The position numbers and the translations under genes were made by a program. This document shows positions 1 through 9,034 of a stretch of 64,000 nt of DNA, one piece after another (position 1 is the stretch's first letter; the number at the start of each line of letters is the position of its first letter). This DNA comes from an uncultured Clostridia bacterium (GTDB taxonomy: Bacteria > Bacillota > Clostridia > Oscillospirales > Acutalibacteraceae): the NCBI GenBank assembly GCA_937892525.1, contig CALAEV010000033.1, positions 1-64,000 of the forward strand. The letters are read 5' to 3'. The notes below the pieces were generated by a model. That model worked only from the letters and a program-made list of their open reading frames with translations, made no database searches and was not told the DNA's origin.

Positions 1-1070
1 AAGTTAAGTACATCTGTGCTGCTTTCCCATCAGCTTGCGGTAAAACAAACCTTGCTATGCTTATTCCACCAGAAGGATATCAGGCAAAGGGTTACAAAGT
101 ATGGTGTGTAGGTGACGATATTTCTTGGATTAGAAAAGGTCCTGACGGTCGTCTTTATGCTATCAACCCAGAAAACGGTTTCTTCGGTGTTGCACCTGGT
201 ACAAACGTTAAGTCAAATCCAAATGCTCTTGCTTCAACAAAGAAGGGCACAATCTTCACAAACGTTGCTCGTAATCTTGACGACAATACAGTTTGGTGGG
301 AAGGCCTTGACAAGAATCCTCCTGTAAATGCAGAGGAATGGACAGGAATCAAGACAAATGGTGTTGAATGGAAAGCAGAAGGCAAAAACCTTGCTCATCC
401 AAACAGCCGTTTCACAGCTCCTGCTGTAAACTGTCCATGCATCAGCTCTGAATTTGAAAACCCAGCAGGTGTTCCAATCTCTGCTTTCGTATTTGGTGGC
501 CGTCGTGCAAAGCTTGCTCCACTCGTATATCAGTCACGTGACTGGAATCACGGTGTATTCGTTGGCTCAATCATGGCTTCTGAAACAACAGCAGCTGCAG
601 CAGGTGCAGTAGGTGTTGTTCGTCGTGACCCAATGGCTATGCTTCCATTCTGTGGTTACAATATGGGTGACTACTGGCAGCACTGGATTGACATTGGTAA
701 GACTCTTGATGCTGATAAAGCACCAAAAATCTTCAATGTTAACTGGTTTAGAAAAGACGATGAAGGCAACTTTATGTGGCCAGGTTTCGGCGATAACCTT
801 CGTGTTCTTGAATGGATTATCAAACGTTGCGAAGGCGAAGTTGACGCTCAGGAAACAGCAATCGGTTATCTTCCATACGCTAAAGACATCAACATTGAGG
901 GTCTTGAAGGCGAAGTAACAGTTGAATCACTTGAAAGCATTCTTGACGTTGATAAAGACCTTTGGGCAGCAGAAGCAGAAGGCATCGCAGAATTCTATGC
1001 AAAATTCGGCGACAAACTACCTGAAACACTTAAAGCAGAGCTTGAAACACTCAAAGCAAACCTTAAATAA
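1..1070 (+). CDS. pckG: Phosphoenolpyruvate carboxykinase (GTP), C-terminal part
   Basis: Interconverts oxaloacetate + GTP and phosphoenolpyruvate + GDP + CO2 in the cytoplasm, linking the TCA branch to glycolysis or gluconeogenesis. The open frame runs from base 3 with no start, so the N-terminal roughly 40 percent lies outside the window. The P-loop with the reactive cysteine (AAFPSACGKTNLAM) is encoded at about 18-59. Further on are GFFGVAPGT, the FGGRR segment and the NWF-x-KD segment near the C-terminus, all typical of the GTP family rather than the ATP family. About 355 of the usual 600 residues are present. A strong terminator follows 12 bases after the stop, so it ends its transcription unit. 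The GTP enzyme is less common than the ATP enzyme in Firmicutes. Confidence 0.95.
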   Translation, partial: VKYICAAFPSACGKTNLAMLIPPEGYQAKGYKVWCVGDDISWIRKGPDGRLYAINPENGFFGVAPGTNVKSNPNALASTKKGTIFTNVARNLDDNTVWWEGLDKNPPVNAEEWTGIKTNGVEWKAEGKNLAHPNSRFTAPAVNCPCISSEFENPAGVPISAFVFGGRRAKLAPLVYQSRDWNHGVFVGSIMASETTAAAAGAVGVVRRDPMAMLPFCGYNMGDYWQHWIDIGKTLDADKAPKIFNVNWFRKDDEGNFMWPGFGDNLRVLEWIIKRCEGEVDAQETAIGYLPYAKDINIEGLEGEVTVESLESILDVDKDLWAAEAEGIAEFYAKFGDKLPETLKAELETLKANLK

Positions 1071-1082
1071 AATTAATTATAG

Positions 1083-1110
1083 AAAACGGAGCTTCGGCTC
1101 CGTTTTTTTA
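1083..1110 (+). terminator. Rho-independent terminator of pckG
   Basis: ACGGAGC and GCTCCGT pair around a TTCG tetraloop, preceded by A residues and followed by seven T residues. Confidence 0.92.
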
Positions 1111-1185
1111 TTTACTAAATTTGAGTTTATCGGTTTGACGTTTTTTAAGATTTAATTAAGAAATACAAATTTTTACAGAAATATG

Positions 1186-1214
1186 TTGACAAAAGAAAAA
1201 TATGGGTGTACTAT
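1186..1214 (+). promoter_or_regulatory. Sigma-A-type promoter of the GntR/ABC operon
   Basis: TTGACA at 1186-1191, a 17-base spacer and TACTAT at 1209-1214. Transcription would start near 1221, inside the palindrome at 1217-1243. Confidence 0.8.
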
Positions 1215-1216
1215 GT

Positions 1217-1243
1217 AACTGTGCTAATTGAAATAGCACAGTT
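1217..1243. promoter_or_regulatory. Perfect palindromic operator for the GntR repressor
   Basis: AACTGTGCTA (1217-1226) and TAGCACAGTT (1234-1243) are a perfect 10-base inverted repeat with a 7-base centre. It begins three bases after the -10 box and covers the expected start of transcription. Repression by the product of the next gene is inferred from position; YtrA-type regulators commonly control their own operons. Confidence 0.75.
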
Positions 1244-1272
1244 ATTACAGATGGATTCAGGAGGTGATACAG

Positions 1273-1644
1273 GTGAATATATTTCTCGATTACCATTCAA
1301 GAACCCCTATTTATGAGCAGATTAAAGAACAAATCGTGCTTGATATAAATAGGGGAGTTCTCAAAAAAGATGACCAGCTACCATCTTTAAGACAGTTGTC
1401 TGCGCAGTTAAGTATTAATATTAACACTGTCAAACGTGCTTTATCAGAGCTGGAAGCACAAGGGGTAATTTACTCTGTTGCGGGTAAAGGTATATTCATC
1501 AGCGGAAACGCAGAATCACAGAATATTTATCTTGAACAATCTTTAGATGCAGTAAAAAATGCACTCATAAATGCAAAACAGATGGGTGTAAGTGAAGAAA
1601 AAGTTACTGCAATCCTTAAAGAAATATATAAAGGAGTTGAATAA
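1273..1644 (+). CDS. GntR-family regulator, YtrA subfamily
   Basis: A DNA-binding repressor of about 123 residues. It opens with the LDYHSRTPIYEQI signature and carries the winged-helix segment LPSLRQLSAQLSININTVKRA, followed by a short helical tail with no large effector domain, which defines the YtrA type. A GTG at 1264 lies inside AGGAGGTGAT (1259-1268), which is the ribosome site, so the GTG at 1273 is the likely start. The ABC ATPase gene follows after one base. Such regulators usually respond to cell-envelope stress or antimicrobial compounds and control the exporter next to them; the inducer here is unknown. Confidence 0.9.
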   Translation: MNIFLDYHSRTPIYEQIKEQIVLDINRGVLKKDDQLPSLRQLSAQLSININTVKRALSELEAQGVIYSVAGKGIFISGNAESQNIYLEQSLDAVKNALINAKQMGVSEEKVTAILKEIYKGVE

Positions 1645-1645
1645 A

Positions 1646-2548
1646 TTGATTGAATTTGTAAATATAACTAAAAAATTCGGCGACTTCACAGCAGTTGAAA
1701 ATATATCATTCAAGGTTGAGCCATCATCAATTTACGGTCTTATCGGCTATAACGGTGCAGGTAAAACCACGCTTCTTAAAACTGCTGCAGGCATTTATAA
1801 ATCAGATGAAGGCACAGTTCTTATGGATGGTGTAGATACTTTTGATAACGACACAGCCCGTCGTGAAATGTTCTATATTCCTGATGACCTTTATTTTCCA
1901 ATGAACGCAACAATCAACAGTATGGCAAAGTTTTATGCTGATTATTATCCAAATTTCAGTTACAAAACACTTAATAATCTTGTTGAGGTATTCGGTCTTG
2001 ACCCTAAAAAGAAAATCCGCGGATTTTCAAAGGGTATGCAACGTCAGACAGAAATAATTCTCGCATTGGCATCCCACCCTAAATATATGCTTCTTGACGA
2101 AACATTTGACGGTCTTGACCCACACAAAAAAGAAGTTACAAAGAAACTTTTTATTGAATATGTGGCAGAAAGTGAATGTTCACTAGTAATTTCATCACAT
2201 AATCTTTCAGAACTTTCTGAACTTTGTGATAATGTTGGCCTTATTAACGGTAAACAGCTTGTAATGGATTGTTCAGTTTATGATATTTCAAAGAATTACA
2301 GTAAAATCCGTCTTATTTTTGACCGTGATATTACAGAAAAAGATTTCAAAGATATTAAGTACAAATCCCTTGAAATTGACGGCAAGGTTGCAATGATTAT
2401 CTTTGATAAAGAAACAGCCGACGAAAAACAGAAGCTTAACGCACTTCTTCCTATGGCTATTGACGAATATCAGCTTACAATGGAAGAAGTATTCTTAAAC
2501 GAAATGGAGGACAAGAAATATGACATCACAAAAATCTTTGAAAAATAA
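1646..2548 (+). CDS. ABC transporter ATP-binding protein
   Basis: Cytoplasmic ATPase of about 300 residues that should power the permease encoded next. Walker A GYNGAGKT is near residues 34-41, the signature FSKGM near 127-131, Walker B MLLDE near 148-152 and the switch histidine near 185. The usual Q-loop glutamine seems replaced in the segment YIPDD. The TTG at 1646 is chosen because AAGGAG lies nine bases before it and the GntR gene stops at 1644; a longer frame from 1592 would overlap that gene without a ribosome site. The 3' end overlaps the permease gene by 29 bases. Substrate unknown. Confidence 0.92.
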   Translation: MIEFVNITKKFGDFTAVENISFKVEPSSIYGLIGYNGAGKTTLLKTAAGIYKSDEGTVLMDGVDTFDNDTARREMFYIPDDLYFPMNATINSMAKFYADYYPNFSYKTLNNLVEVFGLDPKKKIRGFSKGMQRQTEIILALASHPKYMLLDETFDGLDPHKKEVTKKLFIEYVAESECSLVISSHNLSELSELCDNVGLINGKQLVMDCSVYDISKNYSKIRLIFDRDITEKDFKDIKYKSLEIDGKVAMIIFDKETADEKQKLNALLPMAIDEYQLTMEEVFLNEMEDKKYDITKIFEK

Positions 2549-4994
2549 TGTAAACTTCAACGATTTCAAAAGAAGTCTTAAAGGTTCACTTCTTTTTCCT
2601 TCAATTGCGCTAGTTGTTCTCTTAATTTCATTTGCATTCCCTGTTATTCTTTATGTAACAAGTGAAGAATTCCAAATGATGATATCTCACGAAGAGGTTT
2701 CAATGTTTGTTGCATCTAATTCACTTGGTAGAGAGTTGTTCACACTGTTCCCAATGGGTATGGTAATTTGTGGAATGATGACAGCAATTAAGTCTTTCTA
2801 TTATATGCTCAGAAAAAACCAGGTCAATGTATTTTTTAGTTTAGGTGTAACACGAAAGACAATGTTTGTAAACAGAACAATATCAGGCATTATCTCACTT
2901 TTTGTTTCTGTGCTTATTCCAATGTTGATTATATATATTGTGAATATCACAACCTTTGGTTATGTAGCCCACGCAACTGAACTTTTCTTGTATGCAGTTT
3001 CAATGTTCTTTGTTAGTGGACTTGCAGGTTTTGCAATTGGTACAATGGCAACAATGATAAGTGGTAATATTTTTGAGGCTGTTCTTACAACATTTACAGC
3101 TTCTGCAATTCCTGTGCTTACTGTAAATGCAGGTTCAAGTATTGTTTATAGTTATCTTAACGGATTTTCGAATAGTGGCGACGGAATTCCTTGGTTTGGA
3201 CTTATCAGTCCTTGGAATATTTGCAGTAGTATATTCTTTGAGCCGTCAAATATGGGTTATAACGATACAAGAAGCCCTGTTGATGTTTTTTTACTCATTA
3301 CACGAAATGGTGTTGAGGCAGGAAAATATGTTATTCCTGACTCTGCCAAGGTAGATTTTGGCTTTGTAGCACCTGTTGTTTCTTGGTTTGTGATTTCAAT
3401 TATTGTTCTTGGTGTAGGCTATATTCTCTATAAAACTCGTAAAGCAGAACACGCAAATTCTTTCGGTCATTTTGCAGTTTCAAGAGCAATCAACGCAACC
3501 TTCGTTTTCATGTTCTTAGCATTCTTTGTTTGTGAATTATGTTACAACATCAGTCCTCTTGTATATTTTATTATTTTTGCAGTTGCAAGTGCTGTTGCAT
3601 ACTTTATAGTTCAGATTATAATGACAAGAAAACTCAAAACAACAGTTAAATCTTTCAAGTGGTATGGTGTTCTTGTAGGCGCTACTGCAGTATTTTTAGC
3701 AGTTATTGTTTCAGGACTCTTCGGCACATTCAACAAAACCCCTGAAAAATCAGAAGTGAAGAGCGTTTCTATTTCAGCTTATGACCTTGACCCTTATGTG
3801 CATTACCTTCATAATGATGGCGACGAAGATTTTGTTGAGGCAACAAGCGATAATGCAAAAGAGGCAATTATCGGCCTATTTGATAAAGTTAAAGATGAAA
3901 AAGTACAATATAATGATGACTGGTTCTTAGGTGTAACCTTTGCATTCCGCGATAATAATAATGAGCTTAAATATCGTAATTTCCATATCAATTCAGAAGA
4001 ACTTTATGTTGAATATCTTAAAGCAGTTTATGGTTCAGATTTCTTTGACGAGATTTTGAAGGAATATCTTATTAATGACCCTCCTGAAAATGAAGATGAA
4101 GAAATGCAGGAATACTACACTGAAAATGGCGATGTTTACTATTATTACGGAGATACAAACAATTCAGCAGGTTATCTTAAAACAAAAACATGGACATTTA
4201 TTTCAAATACAGGTGTTTATGAACTCATAGAAAGAGAAAATGTTGAATCACGAAGTGTTCCTAAAGTTGATTGGATAGAAGATTCAGAAGCACTTTGTAA
4301 GGCGCTTTATAACGACCTTACAAAGCAGAGCTATGAACAACTTTTTGAAAGAAAAGAAAAACCATTAGGCATTTTAGCAATGAATGATGTTTATAACGAC
4401 TTTATGGGTGCAAATTGTATGCACGACCAAACTGTTACTACTCCTGACTTTGCTATAGAAATTCAAAGCAAATACGCACTTGTGTATAACGGTATTCCTG
4501 TTTATGCCGATATGGTTGAAACTGTTGCATTCCTCAAAGATAACGGTTATAAGGTAAATGGTCCTGAATTGACAATCAAAGAGGTGCTTTATACTGATAG
4601 TCCTCTTAGCATTGGTAATGCTTTGCAAAAATTCTATGTAGCAAATGAAAGCACTTATGACAAAGAAAGTGGTTATCATTATTGGATTTTTGAGACCGTT
4701 AAAGATGTAACATTTACAAGTGGCGATTTGATTTGGAGTACATTCAGTGCGACAAGCTCATTTATCAATAATGAATCGTTGGAAAATGTTGAAATGCTTA
4801 AACGAGTATATAAAGATGCAGGTCAACCTCTTTCAAGTATAACTGATAAAGCAAAGGCAGAAGCAGTTGTCAATAAAGCAGTTCCAAAGTATATGACATC
4901 AGGCGACAACGGTAGATATATTTATATAATCTACGAAGAAGGACCAATGGTGTGTCAATATCTCCCAGAAGCAAATGTAAGCGTATTAAAATAA
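2520..4994 (+). CDS. Large ABC transporter permease with extracytoplasmic domain
   Basis: Membrane partner of the ATPase, 824 residues. The first 400 or so residues hold an N-terminal membrane helix (about 22-46), a six-helix-like block and paired later helices ending near residue 405. Residues from about 420 to the end are hydrophilic, rich in Asp, Glu and Tyr, and contain no further helix; they probably face outside. The family resembles the permeases of YtrA-controlled exporters, but the tail is long and I do not recognise its fold. The start lies inside the ATPase gene, preceded by GGAGGACAAGAAAT, implying coupled translation. A terminator closes the operon. Confidence 0.82.
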   Translation: MTSQKSLKNNVNFNDFKRSLKGSLLFPSIALVVLLISFAFPVILYVTSEEFQMMISHEEVSMFVASNSLGRELFTLFPMGMVICGMMTAIKSFYYMLRKNQVNVFFSLGVTRKTMFVNRTISGIISLFVSVLIPMLIIYIVNITTFGYVAHATELFLYAVSMFFVSGLAGFAIGTMATMISGNIFEAVLTTFTASAIPVLTVNAGSSIVYSYLNGFSNSGDGIPWFGLISPWNICSSIFFEPSNMGYNDTRSPVDVFLLITRNGVEAGKYVIPDSAKVDFGFVAPVVSWFVISIIVLGVGYILYKTRKAEHANSFGHFAVSRAINATFVFMFLAFFVCELCYNISPLVYFIIFAVASAVAYFIVQIIMTRKLKTTVKSFKWYGVLVGATAVFLAVIVSGLFGTFNKTPEKSEVKSVSISAYDLDPYVHYLHNDGDEDFVEATSDNAKEAIIGLFDKVKDEKVQYNDDWFLGVTFAFRDNNNELKYRNFHINSEELYVEYLKAVYGSDFFDEILKEYLINDPPENEDEEMQEYYTENGDVYYYYGDTNNSAGYLKTKTWTFISNTGVYELIERENVESRSVPKVDWIEDSEALCKALYNDLTKQSYEQLFERKEKPLGILAMNDVYNDFMGANCMHDQTVTTPDFAIEIQSKYALVYNGIPVYADMVETVAFLKDNGYKVNGPELTIKEVLYTDSPLSIGNALQKFYVANESTYDKESGYHYWIFETVKDVTFTSGDLIWSTFSATSSFINNESLENVEMLKRVYKDAGQPLSSITDKAKAEAVVNKAVPKYMTSGDNGRYIYIIYEEGPMVCQYLPEANVSVLK

Positions 4995-5006
4995 TTTAAC
5001 AATATA

Positions 5007-5035
5007 AAACGAGGGTTATGTAACCCTCGTTTTTC
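5007..5035 (+). terminator. Terminator of the GntR/ABC operon
   Basis: AACGAGGGTTA pairs with TAACCCTCGTT around a two-base loop, followed by T residues. Confidence 0.9.
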
Positions 5036-5060
5036 TTTTGGTGTATTTATGCGTGAAAAT

Positions 5061-5092
5061 AAAAAACCTTTCGTCATAGACGAAAGGTTTTT
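5061..5092 (-). terminator. Terminator of the GH3 gene (works both ways)
   Basis: AAAACCTTTCGTC and GACGAAAGGTTTT pair around ATA, with A residues on one side and T residues on the other. It lies 12 bases past the GH3 stop codon. Confidence 0.85.
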
Positions 5093-5104
5093 GCTTTGCA
5101 TTTG

Positions 5105-7537
5105 TTAGATTTTCTTTAATCTGTCAAGGTTTTTAAGGATATGTGGAATACCCTTAAGAATAATCTTAAGACCTTTACCGAGTTTGTCATCATGAATAAT
5201 CATGATAAGACCTTCTGCCATTTCTGGGCTGAAAAGACCGAAACTCATTGAAATAAAGTTCTTGATTGGAAGCTGAGTAGCAACTGCACCAGCCATTGTA
5301 TCTGCACCAAGAAGTTTGATGAGAAGACGGTAGATTCTGCCACCCCATTTGCTGTCCTGTGAGTCCTCAATTGTGTTAAGAACTGTGAATGGAGCATTCT
5401 TATCTCTTTCTGATGGTGGTAATTCTTTACCGTAAACTGCCTTGAATGCGTCAGCACTTACATTCATAATGTCAGCACCGTAGTAGCAAGGAGCACTCTG
5501 CTTGTAGTCAGGAACTTCTGCTTCAACTGTTGATTCAACGTTGATTGTTGCTTCAAGTTTAATATCACGGCTTGATGCACCAACAAGAATCTTGAATTCG
5601 CCACTTTCAACGTGCCAGTCGTTAATGTTTACATTGTAGTAAGCAAATGCACGTTTGTCGAGAGTGATTTCGATTTCTTTTTCTTCGCCTGCCTTAAGGA
5701 ATACTTTCTTAAAGCCCTTAAGCTCTTTAACAGGACGGTAAATTGTGCTTTCAACGTCATTAACATAAAGCTGAGCAACTTCTGCACCGTCAACGTTGCC
5801 TGTATTCTTAACCTTGAATGAAACTGTAACTGTGTCAGTATCTTTAATGCTGTCTGCAGATACCTTCAAATCACTGTATTCGAATGTTGTGTATGAAAGA
5901 CCAAAACCGAATGGGAATGCAACTTCCTTGTTTGCTGTATCATAATACTTGTAACCTACATAAACGCTTTCTCTGTGTTCAACAGAAACTGTTGTGCCAG
6001 GGAAGTAGTTGTAGCTTGAGTTATCAGAAAGTGCTAATGGATATGTTTCGCTGAGTTTACCACTTGGGTTAACATCGCCAAAAAGAATATCACAAACTGC
6101 ACTACCACCAGCCTGACCTGTAAGGAACATATTAAGAATTGCAGGAACTTTGTCAGCCCAAGGCATTTCTACTGCTGCGCCACCTGAAAGTACAACAACT
6201 GTGTTAGGGTTAACTTTAAGAACTTCTTCAACAAGAACATTGTGCATTGGTGGGATTGAAAGATGATGTCTGTCAGCACCCTCTGTTTCGTATTCGTCAG
6301 TAAGACCAACGAATACAACTGCAACATCAGCATTCTTAGCAGCCGCTTTTGCTTCAAGAATAAGGTCCATTGATTTCTTTGCCTTGCATTTCTTGAGTTC
6401 ATAACCCTTTGAGAATGTAAGGTTAATGCCCATATCTTTCATTGTCTGGTATGCATTGTCAAGTCTGATTGGGTTAATAAGTGATGAACCTGCACCCTGA
6501 TAACGAGGTGTGTGCGCCATTTCACCAATAAGAGCAACTTTAGCATCTTTCTTAAGAGGAAGAAGATTGTTGTCATTCTTCATAAGAACCATACACTGAC
6601 TTGCAATTTCGCGAGCAATATTGTGATGTTCATCGCTGTCATATGTATAAGTGCCACCAAGAACTGGCTCTGCTTTCTTTGTAAGTTCAATAATCTTATC
6701 AACCGCAGCGTCAAGAACAGCTTCGTCAAGTTCGCCGTTATTTACTGCGTCAACAATAAGCTTTGTGCCGATACCTGAAGATGTTGGCATTTCAATTTCC
6801 TGACCTGCAATAAGACCAGGAACTCTTTCGTTTTCTGCGCCCCAGTCAGTAATAACAACGCCTTCATAACCCCAGTCATCACGAAGAACATCAGTAAGCA
6901 ACCATTTGTTTTCAGCAGCATAAGTGCCGTTAAGACGGTTATATGAGTTCATAATAGTCCAAGGTTGAGCCTTTTTAACTGCAATTTCAAATGGAAGAAG
7001 ATATGTTTCACGAAGTGTTCTTTCGTCAACAACTGCATTAACTGTCATACGACGAGTTTCTTGGTTGTTAGCAGCATAGTGTTTAAGAGAAGTACCAATG
7101 CCCTTGCTCTGAACACCATTGATAAATGCTGCAGCCATTTCGCCTGCAAGAAGACCATCTTCTGAGAAGTATTCAAAGTTTCTTCCGCAAAGAGGAGAGC
7201 GTTTGATGTTTGTACCAGGTCCTAAAAGAACTGATACCTGTTCTTTTCTGCATTCGTCGCCGAGTGCTTCGCCCATTTTGTAAAGTAAGTCAGTATCCCA
7301 TGAACAAGCAGTAGCAGAAGCTGTTGGGAAACAAATTGCAGGCAATCCCTTTAAAACATCTTTGTTTTGTTCAGGGTCGCCCTTTTTACGGATACCGTGA
7401 GGACCGTCGTTAAGTGAGATTGACTTGATGCCAACTCTCTCAACTGGTTGGCTGTGCCAGTAGTCAAGACCGTCGCACATACTTGCTTTTTCTTCAAGTG
7501 TCATCTGTGCGATAATGTCAGCGTGTTTAAGAGCCAT
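5105..7537 (-). CDS. Glycoside hydrolase family 3 (beta-glucosidase-like)
   Basis: Retaining exo-beta-glycosidase of 810 residues; beta-glucosidase is the likeliest activity, though beta-xylosidase cannot be excluded. The N-terminal barrel has DGPHGIR near residue 44, LKHY near 151 and the nucleophile motif VITDWGA with Asp 231. The alpha/beta sandwich domain follows, then an FnIII-like domain near 560-670. No signal peptide is visible, so it probably acts in the cytoplasm on imported oligosaccharides. The start has AAAGGAG seven bases upstream. The last 130 or so residues, after the FnIII-like part, hold hydrophobic Gly/Ile/Leu segments that are unusual for the family. The gene lies 48 bases after rmuC and may share its transcript. 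Confidence 0.93.
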   Translation of the reverse strand: MALKHADIIAQMTLEEKASMCDGLDYWHSQPVERVGIKSISLNDGPHGIRKKGDPEQNKDVLKGLPAICFPTASATACSWDTDLLYKMGEALGDECRKEQVSVLLGPGTNIKRSPLCGRNFEYFSEDGLLAGEMAAAFINGVQSKGIGTSLKHYAANNQETRRMTVNAVVDERTLRETYLLPFEIAVKKAQPWTIMNSYNRLNGTYAAENKWLLTDVLRDDWGYEGVVITDWGAENERVPGLIAGQEIEMPTSSGIGTKLIVDAVNNGELDEAVLDAAVDKIIELTKKAEPVLGGTYTYDSDEHHNIAREIASQCMVLMKNDNNLLPLKKDAKVALIGEMAHTPRYQGAGSSLINPIRLDNAYQTMKDMGINLTFSKGYELKKCKAKKSMDLILEAKAAAKNADVAVVFVGLTDEYETEGADRHHLSIPPMHNVLVEEVLKVNPNTVVVLSGGAAVEMPWADKVPAILNMFLTGQAGGSAVCDILFGDVNPSGKLSETYPLALSDNSSYNYFPGTTVSVEHRESVYVGYKYYDTANKEVAFPFGFGLSYTTFEYSDLKVSADSIKDTDTVTVSFKVKNTGNVDGAEVAQLYVNDVESTIYRPVKELKGFKKVFLKAGEEKEIEITLDKRAFAYYNVNINDWHVESGEFKILVGASSRDIKLEATINVESTVEAEVPDYKQSAPCYYGADIMNVSADAFKAVYGKELPPSERDKNAPFTVLNTIEDSQDSKWGGRIYRLLIKLLGADTMAGAVATQLPIKNFISMSFGLFSPEMAEGLIMIIHDDKLGKGLKIILKGIPHILKNLDRLKKI

Positions 7538-7585
7538 AATTCTTTCTCCTTTTCAAAAGTATATTACTTTTAATTAACATTTCTA

Positions 7586-8893
7586 TTATATATCAACACT
7601 ATCGGTTTCGTCAAATAAAAGTTTTTCTGCCGAAACTGTGTCGATTGCTTCAACATTTTTAAGTTTTCTTTGAATGTAAATATTTTTACGCTCTGCTTCT
7701 TCCAAAGTTTTACCTGCATCTTCAACTTTTTTCTTTGCTTTAGCGAGCAAGTCCCCAAATCTTTCGTACTGTGCTTTTGCTGCACCAAGAATTTCACGAA
7801 CTTCGTTTGCCTTCTCGTTAATAGCAATTGTCTTAAAGCCCATTGAAAGAGAGTTAAGAAGTGCTGTGATTGTTGAAGGACCTGCAATCATAATATTGTA
7901 GTCATTCTGTAATTTTTCAGGAAGTCCTGTTCTTGATGATGCAATTTCTGCATAAAGCCCTTCAGTTGCAAGGTACAAAATTGCAAATGGTGTTGTGTCA
8001 GGCACATGAATATATTTTGTAATAGTTTTTGCTTCTTCAACAACTCTTTTTTCAAGTTCTTTTCTTGCAATTTTAACTGCGTCTGCATCTGCACGGTCTG
8101 CAGCATCACAAAGTCGCACATAGTCTTCCATAGGGAACTTTGAGTCAACCGGTAAGAAAATATCTTTGCCATCTTTCTCGCTTGATGGAATACGAATTGC
8201 AAACTCAACTCTGTCAAGTGAACCAGGTACAGTAGCAAGGTTTTTCTCATACATATTAGGAATTGTCTGGTCTAAAATACCTTCAAGCTGAACCTCTGCC
8301 CAAGTACCACGAGCCTTAACATTTGTAAGCACACGGTTAAGGGCAGTAACATTTTCAGTAACACCTGTTGAAAGTGTCTGCATTTCGCCCAATGATTTGT
8401 GAAGATTTTCAAGCTGTGTGGCAACAGTTTTGAAAGAAGAGTCCAAACGAGTAGTAAGCGTTGACTGAAGTTTTTCATCAACAGTAACTCGCATTTCTTC
8501 AAGTTTTTTCTCGTTAGACTCCTGCATTTTTGCGATTGAAAGTTCAAGAGTTTTGTTCTGCTTGTCACTTTGCTCTGCATTCTTTTCGCTCATAGTAACA
8601 AGCATTTCATTCATTTTTTCGCGATGCTCAAAATTGCCCTTGTTCATATTGTCAATGCGAGTAGACATATCGTCAAGACTCTTTTTAACATCTTCACGGA
8701 TTTCTTTATTGGAATTTTGGTTTTCAAGGCGGATTCTGTGGAATTCATCACCCATATTCTTGTTTATGTAATCAATTTTTTGTTCTAATGCCACATTGTT
8801 GTCAGTATTCTTTGTGTTTTTAAGTACAATTAAAAGAATGGCAACAGAAACAATTGAAATTACGATAGAAATTATCAATAAAATATCTGTCAT
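7586..8893 (-). CDS. rmuC: DNA recombination protein RmuC
   Basis: RmuC-family protein of 435 residues, linked in other bacteria to limiting DNA inversions and rearrangements; it carries a nuclease-like core domain. An N-terminal membrane helix (about residues 4-24) is followed by a long coiled coil (about 30-190) and then the conserved core with GTWAEVQLEGILDQ, LPVDSKFPMEDY and a conserved TPFAILYLATEGLY segment. This order of anchor, coiled coil and core is the standard one. AGGAG precedes the ATG. A TATAAT box at 8933-8938, read on the reverse strand, could be its -10. Confidence 0.93.
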   Translation of the reverse strand: MTDILLIISIVISIVSVAILLIVLKNTKNTDNNVALEQKIDYINKNMGDEFHRIRLENQNSNKEIREDVKKSLDDMSTRIDNMNKGNFEHREKMNEMLVTMSEKNAEQSDKQNKTLELSIAKMQESNEKKLEEMRVTVDEKLQSTLTTRLDSSFKTVATQLENLHKSLGEMQTLSTGVTENVTALNRVLTNVKARGTWAEVQLEGILDQTIPNMYEKNLATVPGSLDRVEFAIRIPSSEKDGKDIFLPVDSKFPMEDYVRLCDAADRADADAVKIARKELEKRVVEEAKTITKYIHVPDTTPFAILYLATEGLYAEIASSRTGLPEKLQNDYNIMIAGPSTITALLNSLSMGFKTIAINEKANEVREILGAAKAQYERFGDLLAKAKKKVEDAGKTLEEAERKNIYIQRKLKNVEAIDTVSAEKLLFDETDSVDI

Positions 8894-9011
8894 ACGAGAT
8901 TTTCACTCCTATTAAGTAAAATATATACCTTATTATATCAAAATAATATAATAAAAGATAGTTTTTTATAAAAATTTTTATGAAATTGTAGCCATAAATT
9001 ATTTTCTTTGA

Positions 9012-9034
9012 TATAATAACTTTTGGTGAATAAA
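9012..9034 (+). promoter_or_regulatory. Possible -10 box with very short leader
   Basis: TATAAT at 9012-9017 would place the transcript start near 9024, about ten bases before the ATG at 9035, with only GGTGA as ribosome site. No clear -35 box is seen. The same layout occurs before the GH29 gene. Confidence 0.4.

Noticed and set aside
1592..1645. Upstream start for the ABC ATPase
   Set aside because: It lies wholly inside the GntR gene with no ribosome site; the TTG at 1646 has one.
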